From Scatomorpha sp964367935 (GTDB taxonomy: Bacteria; Bacillota; Clostridia; Oscillospirales; Oscillospiraceae): 64,000 nucleotides of DNA. Positions 50,941-60,400 of this stretch are shown here, piece after piece. Both the position numbers and the translations under genes were made by a program. Every line of letters begins with the position of its first letter. Position 1 is the first letter of the stretch. The notes beneath the pieces are model-generated. The model was given only the letters and a program-made list of their open reading frames with translations, was not told the DNA's origin and searched no databases. The stretch lies in contig CAYIYZ010000003.1 of assembly GCA_964367935.1 (NCBI GenBank), positions 62,001 through 126,000 of the forward strand. Direction: 5' to 3'.

Positions 50941-51014
50941 GCGGGCGTAGTTCAGTGGTAGAACACCAGCCTTCCAAGCTGGTTATGCGGGTTCGATTCC
51001 CGCCGCCCGCTCCA
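50941..51014 (+). tRNA. tRNA-Gly (anticodon TCC)
   Basis: A full cloverleaf folds: acceptor GCGGGCG/CGCCCGC, D-stem GTTC/GAAC, anticodon stem CCAGC/GCTGG with loop CTTCCAA (anticodon TCC), T-arm GCGGGTTCGATTCCCGC. The CCA end is encoded in the DNA. The single gene reads GGA/GGG codons. A terminator follows. Confidence 0.97.
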
Positions 51015-51039
51015 ACAGCGAGTCGCTGTGCCCAATTCG

Positions 51040-51071
51040 CGCTCTAAGCTTTTGCTTAGGGCGTGATTTTT
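51040..51071 (+). terminator. Rho-independent terminator after tRNA-Gly
   Basis: A 10-bp stem (CGCTCTAAGC / GCTTAGGGCG, one G-T pair) is followed by TGATTTTTT. A smaller hairpin (ACAGCGA/TCGCTGT) lies just after the tRNA. Confidence 0.85.
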
Positions 51072-51218
51072 TCCTCTCCGCACGATTTTGTTTTTTATTA
51101 ATATTTTTCATTTAAAATATTAATGATATCTATTGTAAAAATATCACTTATGCTTTATACTTATATTGTCTGTTAAGCTTATGTATTTTCGGATAAATAA
51201 ATTGAGGTGAATTTGTAA

Positions 51219-51761
51219 ATGAGGAAAAGAAGATTCGGGAATAAGGGCTTTACTTTGGTAGAGCTGATTATTGTAGTCGCTATTATTGCCGTGCTCGCTG
51301 CCGTGTTGGCTCCTAGATATATGCAATACGTTGAGAGTGCACGTGAGTCGAACGACCTTCAGATTGCAACGAATTTGATTAGAGCGGCAACGGTTATTGC
51401 ATCCGACCCGTCTAACAATATACCCCCGGGCTCATACTTTGTTGTAAGGTGGGACACTTCCACAAGCTCCACAGGTCCAAACCCCAGTGGCGGAATCGGT
51501 GGAATAACGGCAGAGATCAGGGGGGGCACAAGTTCTGAGCCGCCACTTAGCACCGCCGAGTTAGCTGTTGTCACAGATAGGCTCAGAGAGATTATGGGCG
51601 CAGGTGACGACGGTTCTATAGGCGATGGTGAGTCTGCTATAGCTCAAAGTGATGATCTGCTCTTTAGAATCAATACCTCTACGGGTGAAATTGAAGTGCA
51701 TACCTACTATAAATATTGGGTAGAAGAAATCGGCGTCAACGCAAAGGTAGACACATTCTAA
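51219..51761 (+). CDS. Type IV pilin-like protein, paralogue 2
   Basis: A 180-residue prepilin-type protein. NKGFTLVELIIVVAIIAVLAAVLAPRYMQYVESARESNDLQIATN is almost identical to paralogue 1 (46165-46776). The remainder is different, Gly/Ser-rich (SGGIGGITAEIRGG), and ends in WVEEIGVN. The processing site is GF|TLVE, with Glu+5 present. GAGGTG lies 9 nt before the ATG. Nearly all differences in the shared part are synonymous at codon third positions, so the N-terminus is under protein-level constraint. Partner genes are absent. Confidence 0.88.
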   Translation: MRKRRFGNKGFTLVELIIVVAIIAVLAAVLAPRYMQYVESARESNDLQIATNLIRAATVIASDPSNNIPPGSYFVVRWDTSTSSTGPNPSGGIGGITAEIRGGTSSEPPLSTAELAVVTDRLREIMGAGDDGSIGDGESAIAQSDDLLFRINTSTGEIEVHTYYKYWVEEIGVNAKVDTF

Positions 51762-51776
51762 TCATTAAACTTTACT

Positions 51777-51809
51777 AAAAAAGAGGTTGCCGTGGGCATC
51801 CTCTTTTTT
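51777..51809 (+). terminator. Rho-independent terminator
   Basis: AAAAAAGAGG-TTGCC / GGCAT-CCTCTTTTTTT stem with one internal mismatch and a 3-nt loop. Confidence 0.85.
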
Positions 51810-51910
51810 TAATTATTCGCTAATAATATTCACATAATTGTAATGACTTGTTTATATTGCATTATTGTGTTAATATTAGAATATAGGCAATAATTCGTTT
51901 GGAGGATTAT

Positions 51911-52345
51911 ATGAACATTCTCGATATCGCCATCATAATTTTTATACTTGCGGAATCGGCAAATGTTGCCATCTTATATTTTGCACCTGATTCTCGGCTC
52001 GGTAACGGTGTCGCTGTATTTAATCCCTGGTTTAGCACCAAGGAGGATAAATCCTCTGCGCTCTTCTCTAAGTACATGGCAAACTGGGTTGCAGGCTCTA
52101 AACTTATTTTCATCGTTTTGCTCATCGTTATTTTAGTTGTCGGCAATGAAGCCACTAAGGTCTTTTCCGTCATTGGCATCATTTTTTCCGTCTGCACCTA
52201 CTTCTTCTGTCTGCACCCCATAGTCAAAAAGCTCGATGCCTTAGGCGAACTCACACCTGTCGGCTACTCTAAGGCTCTACTAGCTATGATAATAGGCTTC
52301 GTCAGTATGTTCACCGGTGCGCTGATTTATTACTTTATCACGTGA
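51911..52345 (+). CDS. Small 4TM membrane protein of unknown function
   Basis: A 144-residue protein with four hydrophobic segments (residues 3-23, 60-80, 85-105, 120-140). It has basic and acidic loops and no recognisable signature. The ATG at 51911 has GGAGG 5 nt upstream. It stands alone between the second pilin-like gene and the citrate synthase gene, with its own weakly promoter-like upstream region. I do not recognise the family. Confidence 0.75.
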   Translation: MNILDIAIIIFILAESANVAILYFAPDSRLGNGVAVFNPWFSTKEDKSSALFSKYMANWVAGSKLIFIVLLIVILVVGNEATKVFSVIGIIFSVCTYFFCLHPIVKKLDALGELTPVGYSKALLAMIIGFVSMFTGALIYYFIT

Positions 52346-52353
52346 AATCGATA

Positions 52354-52382
52354 TTGACACTTGGATAAAAAACGAGTATACT
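52354..52382 (+). promoter_or_regulatory. Promoter of the citrate synthase operon
   Basis: TTGACA, 17-nt spacer, TATACT. It begins 9 nt after the stop of the upstream membrane gene and lies 40 nt before the citrate synthase start. Confidence 0.85.
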
Positions 52383-52421
52383 TGTAATATTATTCATTCT
52401 TATTCGTGAGGGAGGTAAAAA

Positions 52422-53759
52422 ATGGAACTTAATAATTTAGCACAGGCATATGGCAAGTCTATGAACTACACAGGCATAGACAACCATCTTTACAAGGAAT
52501 ACAATGTAAAGAAGGGACTGCGGAATGAGGATGGCACCGGTGTCATCGTAGGTCTAACCAAGGTAGCGGACGTCGTCGGATATGAGCATGTGGACGGGGT
52601 AAAGACACCGTCGGAGGGAAAACTTTTTTACAGGGGCATTAGCATAACCGACCTTGTAAATGGTAAAAATGAGCTGAATGCAGGCTTCGAAGAGGTCTGT
52701 TTTTTATTACTGTTTGGCTATTTGCCCAGTGCTCAGGCATTTGACGATTTTAAGCGGACAGTTCGAAAGTGTTATGAGCTGCCCGAGCGTTTCACTGAGC
52801 TTAACTTCCTCAACTTCCCCTCACAAAATCTGATGAACCTTTTGCAGAGCTCCGTGCTTTCACTTTATAACTACGATCCCGACCCCGAGACCCTTGATGT
52901 ATTTCGCACACTCGCTAAGGGCATAAATATCCTCGCAAAGATGCCCATGATGATTTGTTACGGCTATCAAAGTCAACAGCATTACCTGCACAGAAAGAGT
53001 CTCGTCATTCATTATCCCGTAGAGACCAGCTCCATAGCCGAGAACATTCTCTACATGCTACGTGATGACATGCAGTACACCGCACAGGAAGTCGAAGTGC
53101 TCGACACCATGCTCATGATACATGCAGAGCACGGTGGAGGTAATAACTCCACATTCGCAAATGTCGTCATTTCATCTACCGGCACAGACATTTATTCCGC
53201 TATCTCAGGCTCTATCGGGTCCCTTAAAGGTCCGAAGCACGGTGGCGCAAACATAAGTTGCAGTAACATGATACAGGCTATTATGGAAGAGGTCGGCATT
53301 GATGCAGACGAGCGTGCTTTGAAAGAAATCGTCACACGTACCCTCGACGGCAACTTTTTCGACAGGTCAGGGCTCGTTTACGGCATAGGACACGCAGTCT
53401 ACACACTTTCCGATCCTCGTACGGAGATCTTGCGTGAAAAATGTCGTCAACTGGCCGCTGAGAAAGGCCGTACTGATGAAATTGAATTTATTGTAAGGCT
53501 CGAAAATGCTGCAAGACAGGTAGTGAGCGAGCGTTTGGGTAAACCCGTCGCTACTAATGTTGACTTTTACAGTGGCTTTGCATATAAACTGCTTGGTATC
53601 CCAACCGAGATATATACTCCGCTTTTTGTCTGCGCACGCACAGTAGGCTGGGTAGCACACAACGTGGAGAACAAACTATACGATGGTAAAATCATGCGTC
53701 CCGCTACGAGATGCGTGGTTGAGCGTGGCGAATACTCACCCATGAGAAACAGGAGATAA
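52422..53759 (+). CDS. Citrate synthase
   Basis: A 445-residue enzyme condensing acetyl-CoA and oxaloacetate to citrate. Motifs: VMLIHAEHGGGNNSTFANVVISSTG, SIGSLKGPKHGGANISC (active-site region with catalytic His) and the C-terminal MRPATRCVVERGEY. Within a citrate synthase-isocitrate dehydrogenase-aconitase operon, its job is glutamate precursor supply (oxidative half of an incomplete TCA cycle). GGGAGG before the ATG. Confidence 0.94.
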   Translation: MELNNLAQAYGKSMNYTGIDNHLYKEYNVKKGLRNEDGTGVIVGLTKVADVVGYEHVDGVKTPSEGKLFYRGISITDLVNGKNELNAGFEEVCFLLLFGYLPSAQAFDDFKRTVRKCYELPERFTELNFLNFPSQNLMNLLQSSVLSLYNYDPDPETLDVFRTLAKGINILAKMPMMICYGYQSQQHYLHRKSLVIHYPVETSSIAENILYMLRDDMQYTAQEVEVLDTMLMIHAEHGGGNNSTFANVVISSTGTDIYSAISGSIGSLKGPKHGGANISCSNMIQAIMEEVGIDADERALKEIVTRTLDGNFFDRSGLVYGIGHAVYTLSDPRTEILREKCRQLAAEKGRTDEIEFIVRLENAARQVVSERLGKPVATNVDFYSGFAYKLLGIPTEIYTPLFVCARTVGWVAHNVENKLYDGKIMRPATRCVVERGEYSPMRNRR

Positions 53760-53783
53760 ATCAGAAATACACAGGAGGTTAAT

Positions 53784-54782
53784 ATGACAAAAACAATCAC
53801 AGTTTACAGAGGCGACGGTATAGGACCGGAGATCATGGATTGCGTTCTGGAGATTTTAAGTGCTTCAGGCGCACCCTTACAGTTTGAACATTTTGAGGTC
53901 GGCGAAGCTGAGTACGAGCGTAATGGCGCTCTCATACCCGAGGACGCACTCAAATCTTTCGATAAAAACAAGATTTTACTCAAAGCACCCATAACCACAC
54001 CCATAGGCAAGGGATTTCGCTCTCTTAACGTTACCTTGCGCAATAAGTATGAGCTATATGCCAACATTAGGCCGGCTAAATCCGTCAAAGCGGTTAAAAC
54101 ACCTTTTACGAATGTTGATATAGTCACCTTCCGTGAAAACACCGAGGACTTATATGTGGGTGTCGAAACTCAGATTGACGAAGACACTGTTCATGCTACA
54201 AAAATAATCACACGTAAGGCAAGCGAGAACATTATACGTGACGCCTTCGAGTACGCTCGCACACATGGACGCAAGAAAGTTACCTGTGTGCACAAGGCAA
54301 ACATCCTCAAGCTCTCAGACGGACTCTTCTTATCTATTTTCCGTGAGATTGCCGCGAATTATCCCGATATTATCGCAGAGGATGTCATAGTAGACGCAGT
54401 ATGTATGCAACTTGTCATGAAGCCGGAACGCTTTGATGTTTTGGTCATGCCTAACCTTTACGGTGACATCGTATCCGACTTAACAAGCGGACTTATCGGC
54501 GGTTTGGGCATGCTGCCATCCAGCAATTTAGGTAAGGAATTTGCCATGTTTGAGGCTGTGCACGGTAGTGCCCCGAAAAAAGCGGGTACAAACACTGCTA
54601 ACCCCTCAGCTCTGCTCTTTTCCGCCTGCATGATGCTCGACTACCTCGATATGAAGCGATATGCGGACAAAATACGGAAAGCTGTCGACGCGGTCCTAAA
54701 CGAGGGAGTGTCCGTCACGCCAGACATTGGCGGCACAGGCAGTACCACGGACTACAAAGACGCTATTATCGCCAAACTTTAG
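53784..54782 (+). CDS. Isocitrate dehydrogenase (NAD-type, beta-decarboxylating dehydrogenase family)
   Basis: A 332-residue member of the isocitrate/isopropylmalate dehydrogenase family. RENTEDLYVGVETQID and MPNLYGDIVSDLTSGLIGGLGMLPSSNLG are the substrate and metal segments. The operon place between citrate synthase and aconitase decides for isocitrate over isopropylmalate. It yields 2-oxoglutarate. AGGAGG precedes the ATG; the aconitase gene starts 19 nt after its stop. Confidence 0.92.
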   Translation: MTKTITVYRGDGIGPEIMDCVLEILSASGAPLQFEHFEVGEAEYERNGALIPEDALKSFDKNKILLKAPITTPIGKGFRSLNVTLRNKYELYANIRPAKSVKAVKTPFTNVDIVTFRENTEDLYVGVETQIDEDTVHATKIITRKASENIIRDAFEYARTHGRKKVTCVHKANILKLSDGLFLSIFREIAANYPDIIAEDVIVDAVCMQLVMKPERFDVLVMPNLYGDIVSDLTSGLIGGLGMLPSSNLGKEFAMFEAVHGSAPKKAGTNTANPSALLFSACMMLDYLDMKRYADKIRKAVDAVLNEGVSVTPDIGGTGSTTDYKDAIIAKL

Positions 54783-54801
54783 AGCATGTTCGGAGGTGCA
54801 A

Positions 54802-57105
54802 ATGATAAAACTCTATGATAGCAAAGTATATTTACTCGACGGCGTGACCCTCTCGCCCTACGAGCAACACAAGGCACGCTGTGCGGCTGAAGGCCTGCCC
54901 TTCGACCCCGACACCGATAAGCGAGGCACCATATCACATGGCATACTATCAGCACACAACACCTTGAACGACGACGAAAAGCTGAAAATAAAATTCGACG
55001 CCATGACAAGTCATGACATCACCTTCGTCAGCATAGTGCAAACAGCGAAGGCATCGGGTATGACTCGTTTCCCCTTACCATACGTGCTGACGAACTGTCA
55101 TAACTCGCTCTGCGCCGTGGGCGGCACGATAAACGAGGATGATCATGTGTTCGGTTTGTCTGCGGCAAAAAAGTACGGAGGTATTTTTGTACCACCGCAT
55201 ATAGCGGTCATACATCAGTACATGCGTGAGATGCAGGCAGGTTGTGGTAAAATGATCCTCGGCTCAGACAGCCACACACGCTATGGTGCTCTCGGAACTC
55301 TTGCCATGGGCGAGGGTGGTGGCGAGCTTGTAAAACAACTGCTGAGCGACACTTATGATATTAACTATCCCGACATCGTAGGCGTATACTTAGACGGTGC
55401 TCCACGCCCCGGTGTAGGGCCGCACGATATCGCTTTAGCCATTATCGGTGCTGTATTTAAATCAGGCTATGTAAAAAACAAGGTCATGGAATTTATCGGC
55501 CCGGGCATAGCTTCTATGGACACAGATTTCCGTAACAGCATTGATGTTATGACGACGGAAACCACATGTCTAAGCTCCGTTTGGTGTACAGACGAGGATA
55601 CTCGCAGCTATTTGCGTCAGCATGGTAGGGAGTCGGAGTACAAAAAGCTACAACCGAAGCCAGTCGCACTTTATGATGGTATGGTCTATGTTGATTTATC
55701 ATTAATAGAGCCCATGATAGCTCTGCCTTTTCATCCGAGCAACACTTACAGCATAGCTGAGCTTAATGCTAATCTATCTGATATCTTGCATAGCGTTGAG
55801 CGTGAGGCCTCGGCCCTATATGGCGGTGCATCTGCGGACTACGCACTGAGAAACAAAGTAAAAGACGGCAAGCTCATGGTCGAGCAGGGCATAATCGCAG
55901 GCTGTGCCGGCGGAAACTACGGTAATATGATGGCAGCGGCTAACATATTAAAATCCGCAAGTTGCGGAGATGATATATTTAGCTTAGCCACCTATCCCTC
56001 ATCTCAGCCTGTATTCTTAGAGCTTGTCAGAAACGGCGCAATCGCTGACATTATGGCGAGTGGCGCCACGGTAAAGACAGCGTTTTGCGGACCTTGCTTC
56101 GGAGCCGGCGACACGCCCTCCAACAAGGCGCTGAGCATCAGGCACACTACGAGAAACTTCCCGAACAGAGAAGGTTCTAAGCCCGGTGACGGACAACTCT
56201 CCTATGTCGCACTCATGGACGCACGCTCCATAGCGGCAACAGCAGCACGTGGTGGTGCGCTGACCTCCGCTTTCGATATTGCTTACGACTACTCTCTACC
56301 CGACTACCGCTTCGACCACTCGGTCTACGATAAGCGTGTCTACTCCGGCTATGGCAAGGCAGATGAGTCTGCACAGCTCGTCTACGGCCCGAACATAAAA
56401 GATTGGCCCGAGATGCCAGCTCTGACTGAACATATTTTGCTCAAGGTCTGCGCTAAGATTATGGACGAGGTTACCACAACAGACGAGCTCATACCCTCGG
56501 GCGAGACCTCCTCATACCGCTCTAATCCCTTGGGACTCGCCGAACACACGCTCTCACGGCGTGACCCAATGTATGTACCTCGTGCAAAGGAGCTTTTCGC
56601 CTTGGAGAATATGCGCCGCACAGATGACAAGGCGCTATACGAAAACTCTGAATTCTCCGAGATATGCGAAAAGATAAAAGCACTTGACGGCATGAAGGAT
56701 ATAAACCTTACCGAAGTGCAGATAGGCAGTGTTATATACGCTGTGAAGCCAGGCGACGGCTCTGCGCGTGAGCAGGCAGCTAGTTGTCAGCGCGTTCTCG
56801 GCGGACTTGCGAACATTAGCCGTGAATACGCCACCAAGCGCTATCGCTCCAATGTCATAAATTGGGGTATGCTACCTTTCCGTATGCTTGACGAGGCTTG
56901 CTTTGAGGTCGGCTCTTACATTTTTGTCCCCAACATACGCTCCGCTCTTTACGGCGACATGAGCGATATAAAAGCTTATGTTTTGGGCGAGGACGTTCGT
57001 GAGATACGCCTATTAATAGACGAAATGACAGCAGATGAAAAAGATATTATCGCTTCCGGTTGCCTTATCAATTTTAATCGAAATAAATTGAATACAGCTA
57101 AATAA
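54802..57105 (+). CDS. Aconitase-family hydratase
   Basis: A 767-residue [4Fe-4S] hydratase interconverting citrate and isocitrate. LGSDSHTRYGALGTLAMGEGGGELVKQLL, ETTCLSSVW, GCAGGNYGNMMAAANIL and FCGPCFGAGDTPSNKAL hold the cluster cysteines and substrate residues. It is of the type seen as 'hydratase' in Clostridia. The start is ATG 54802 with GGAGG 6 nt upstream. The frame upstream (from 54727) overlaps the dehydrogenase gene and is discarded. It ends the operon. Confidence 0.93.
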   Translation: MIKLYDSKVYLLDGVTLSPYEQHKARCAAEGLPFDPDTDKRGTISHGILSAHNTLNDDEKLKIKFDAMTSHDITFVSIVQTAKASGMTRFPLPYVLTNCHNSLCAVGGTINEDDHVFGLSAAKKYGGIFVPPHIAVIHQYMREMQAGCGKMILGSDSHTRYGALGTLAMGEGGGELVKQLLSDTYDINYPDIVGVYLDGAPRPGVGPHDIALAIIGAVFKSGYVKNKVMEFIGPGIASMDTDFRNSIDVMTTETTCLSSVWCTDEDTRSYLRQHGRESEYKKLQPKPVALYDGMVYVDLSLIEPMIALPFHPSNTYSIAELNANLSDILHSVEREASALYGGASADYALRNKVKDGKLMVEQGIIAGCAGGNYGNMMAAANILKSASCGDDIFSLATYPSSQPVFLELVRNGAIADIMASGATVKTAFCGPCFGAGDTPSNKALSIRHTTRNFPNREGSKPGDGQLSYVALMDARSIAATAARGGALTSAFDIAYDYSLPDYRFDHSVYDKRVYSGYGKADESAQLVYGPNIKDWPEMPALTEHILLKVCAKIMDEVTTTDELIPSGETSSYRSNPLGLAEHTLSRRDPMYVPRAKELFALENMRRTDDKALYENSEFSEICEKIKALDGMKDINLTEVQIGSVIYAVKPGDGSAREQAASCQRVLGGLANISREYATKRYRSNVINWGMLPFRMLDEACFEVGSYIFVPNIRSALYGDMSDIKAYVLGEDVREIRLLIDEMTADEKDIIASGCLINFNRNKLNTAK

Positions 57106-57116
57106 CTGCAATAACT

Positions 57117-57148
57117 AAAGGGTGCAAGCTTATAAGCTTGCACCCTTT
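57117..57148. terminator. Terminator, copy 1 (32-nt perfect palindrome)
   Basis: AAAGGGTGCAAGCTTA followed by its exact reverse complement. It lies after the aconitase gene. An almost identical copy is at 57356-57387. Confidence 0.9.
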
Positions 57149-57153
57149 AGACT

Positions 57154-57347
57154 GTCAAAGAAGTCATGGCAAGAAACTCTCGTCCTTTGCCGAGCAAAGT
57201 TTTTTCAAAAATCACGGCGAGTTGCATTGGTCTGATTTTAGAAAAATGTTAGATTTCATCTGAGGAGGGGCGTGTACCCGACGAAGATACTTTGCGAGGC
57301 TCGCAAGCCGAGAACCCCTATTTGGCGAAAAACCTGTTTTTCGACAG
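57154..57347 (+). repeat. Interspersed repeat, family A, copy 2 (longest)
   Basis: A 194-nt non-coding block aligning with 35670-35827 (reverse-complemented) and in its last 45 nt with 61719-61766. It opens CTGTC and closes GACAG as imperfect inverted ends. It contains the 34 nt (GAGCAAAGTTTTTTCAAAAATC region) missing in copy 1. It sits exactly between two copies of the same terminator palindrome. The 302-nt gap between the aconitase and surface-protein genes holds nothing else. Confidence 0.88.
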
Positions 57348-57355
57348 AAGACTGT

Positions 57356-57387
57356 AAAGGGTGCAAGCTTGTAAGCTTGCACCCTTT
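57356..57387. terminator. Terminator, copy 2 (near-perfect palindrome)
   Basis: Identical to 57117-57148 except for one central base (A to G). It serves the convergent minus-strand surface-protein gene. Confidence 0.9.
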
Positions 57388-57407
57388 GTCTATTTCTTAT
57401 TTTGAAC

Positions 57408-60400
57408 TTATGCCGCTTGTGTCATACGCCTTTTCTCATCTTCATCGTTCTGTTTCTTATACACAATGGCGGTGATAATCACCTGTACCAGTGCAACTAA
57501 ACCGAAGATGATACTATATTTGTCGAAGAAAGTCATAGGTTGCGTGAAATCTTGCGTTATGAACAGTAGGATAAGATTAAACACAAACAGTAGCGATACA
57601 GAAATTCTCATCATCTTGTACTTCTTGTATTGTTCATCATCCTGCTGCACCTCAGCTTCATCCTCTTTCTTCTTACGTAGCACCATTATGCTGAGTATTA
57701 GACCGAACACGGTCATCATAAGGTCAAACAAGCTCCATGCACTGCCACTAACAAAGGGTCCGGCTGAAAGCGGCACGCCGTCGTCTACGATCAGTGTACT
57801 TATAAATACCTCATCGTCATAGGTGAGAACAAGCTCGACTTCACCGTCCGGCAGTTCTGCAAATATGCTCTCGGGTAGCACCAAGTTACCTTGCTCATCA
57901 AAGTAATACTCGTCTGTGGGTATACTCACTCCGCCAACTGTAAGGTCGTCGGGCGTGCCCTTATCTCCCGGTATGTTAACACTGCCATCTTCACCGATAC
58001 TCGGCGGTTGCGGCGGCTGTCCATCACCACCGTCGCCACCGTCTCCACCACCTACTTCAGGTGGCCCCGACACAGCAGATGTGCTCACAGGTGCTTCAGT
58101 CTGCGGTGCTTGACTCTCGGGCGTATCTGTTCCCGGTGCGTCGGATTCTAAGGGCTCGGAAGGCTCGGGCAAGGTAGTTGTCGGCGGTGTTCCACCTCCA
58201 CCCACAGGCTCACTCGGCTGCGGTGTTCCGCCTCCACCCACAGGCTCACTCGGCTGCGGTGATTCCCCACCACCCACAGTTTCACTCGGTTGCGGTGATT
58301 CGCCTCCGCCCACAGTCTCACTCGGTTGCGGTGATTCACCACCACCCACAGTCTCACTCGGTTGCGGTGATTCACTAATCTGTGGATCTTCACTCACCTG
58401 TGGTCCAGATTCGCCACCCGTTGATGGCGGAGGTACTATAGTACCGGTATCTCTCGGTTCATATAAGGGGTAGAGAACGAGCATGTAACCATAATAGAAT
58501 CCCAGTTCCGAGTTTTCAAAAAACTCTCCTATTGTTTTGTTTGTTTCATCAAAATAGTCGAACATTTCATCGCCTTCATCGGCATCGTAAATTCCAACCT
58601 TTTCGAGTACAATATCTTCTGCTTCTCCTCCTATATCATATCCCTGAACCGAATCATACGCACCATCTCCGTCGCCTTCAAACAAATCATCTAAATATCG
58701 GTAAGCATATACATCCGCAAACCAACCCACAAAGTCCATACCGCTCTTTATCGGGTCAACAGGCCTGCGCACATAGTCAGCTGGATCACCAATCCACTGT
58801 GTTGCGTGGAAGTACTCGTGCAGAGTTCCGGGATAGCCGAAGTTACTACTATACAGCTCTATGAGCAATTCCGTCCAGTCATAGTCATCATCTTCAAACA
58901 ACACAACCACTGCACTATCCCCATCTATGTAATTTGGATATAAGATTAAATCTTCGGTTATGGGGTCATTGAAGTCGAAAAATTCACCGCCACCGTTCGG
59001 CTCTGTATACCACCCTTCAAACAAAAAGCTCATTTCATTGTCTTCGTCAAAAGGTTTCTGCGGGTTGGGATAAAACACGTCCACCTTACCACCCGGCGCT
59101 ACCTCAAATTCTTTATATGGATCATCGGGATTATTTGTGTGGTCTGTGAAAATCACGATGTGCTTATCCGAATAATAGGGATGCAACGTTATATCGTCCA
59201 CAACCTGATCTTCGTCAAAATCCCATCTGGTGTTATCCGGATCATTAGGATCAGTCACCCAATAGCTGGGCTTTTTAATCGCACCGTCCGTGGCGTCCTC
59301 GTCGTCATCGTAAAAATCATCGCCGGGAGGATATATGTACGCCCCGTCAGTCACATCTTCATACTTTGTCAAGTCATCGCCATCGTCTGCTGGGTCTCCA
59401 TTCGGCAAGGTCTCAAACGTGACTGTATGACCATCCGTATCCCCATCAGGTGTAAATTTGGGGTAGAGTGTAAAGTCCTTCTCTACCTTTGTGCTGAAGT
59501 CATACGGTAACGTACACTGCTTGTCAAGATACCAGCCCTCAAAAGTGTGTCCCTCTTTACTGGGATTTATTGACGGTGCGCTGATTCTCGTTTCGTCTGC
59601 AACTGTGCGGTCAGAGTCTTCCAAGGCAGCGTTCGCGTACCCGTGCACTGTCTCGTCATTAAAATCCGCATCTTCAAAAGTTACAGTGAAATGTACATCC
59701 TCAGTATACGAGTTAGTATTTGTAATATCCTCACCGGGTGTAATAATTTCACCTATTGCCCAGAAATTAAAATCTCCACCGTCAGTGAACACGTACTTGT
59801 TTCCCGAGCCTGCAAACATGTCATCTGCATACCCAAATATATATATGGGTAACTGCAACATCTGCAAACCGGGATATTCACCTTCAGCGCGAAGTCCACC
59901 AAAACCCTCAGAGCCTATTTGACGTACATTAAATGGTATTACCAGTGAAGTAAAGCGTGTTCCGTAGAAGGCACCATCGCCTATAGTCGTAATGTTACTA
60001 AAATTAAACGATGAAATATTCGTATACTTAAAAGCATTATTTTCTATTGTTGTAACTGTACTCGGCAAAGTAATCGAAGTTAGCGCTGCGTTTCTGATTG
60101 CATAACCATGTTCGTCATACCTTACAAAGACGGACTCGCCCACTGTCGTTACGTTGTATGCATTATTGTCTCCGTCCAATATAGGATTTTCGATAATTAT
60201 ATCGCCTGCGGATGTGTCATAGTCTGTAAAGGTATATTTGCTGAGTGACACCGTACCCGGTGTATCGTCCGTAGGTAAGCTCAGCACTTTGTAGGTTGCA
60301 GCGCCTACGGTAAATGTCTCGCCAACTGCAATTTCAAACATAGGCTCACTTGCGTCCGCTTCACCCAAATCAAGCACGCCCAGACCTGACTCCGCTTCAC

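Noticed and set aside
54727..54801. 25-residue N-terminal extension of the aconitase frame
   Set aside because: It overlaps the isocitrate dehydrogenase gene and the GGAGG site is placed for the ATG at 54802.
58188..58368. Regular 36-nt repeats, possible CRISPR array
   Set aside because: There are no unique spacers; the units are tandem, in frame and encode PQPSE-type repeats.
58148..58393. Minus-strand frame with NHRNRVRLW repeats
   Set aside because: A frame-shifted shadow of the 36-nt tandem repeats of the surface-protein gene.
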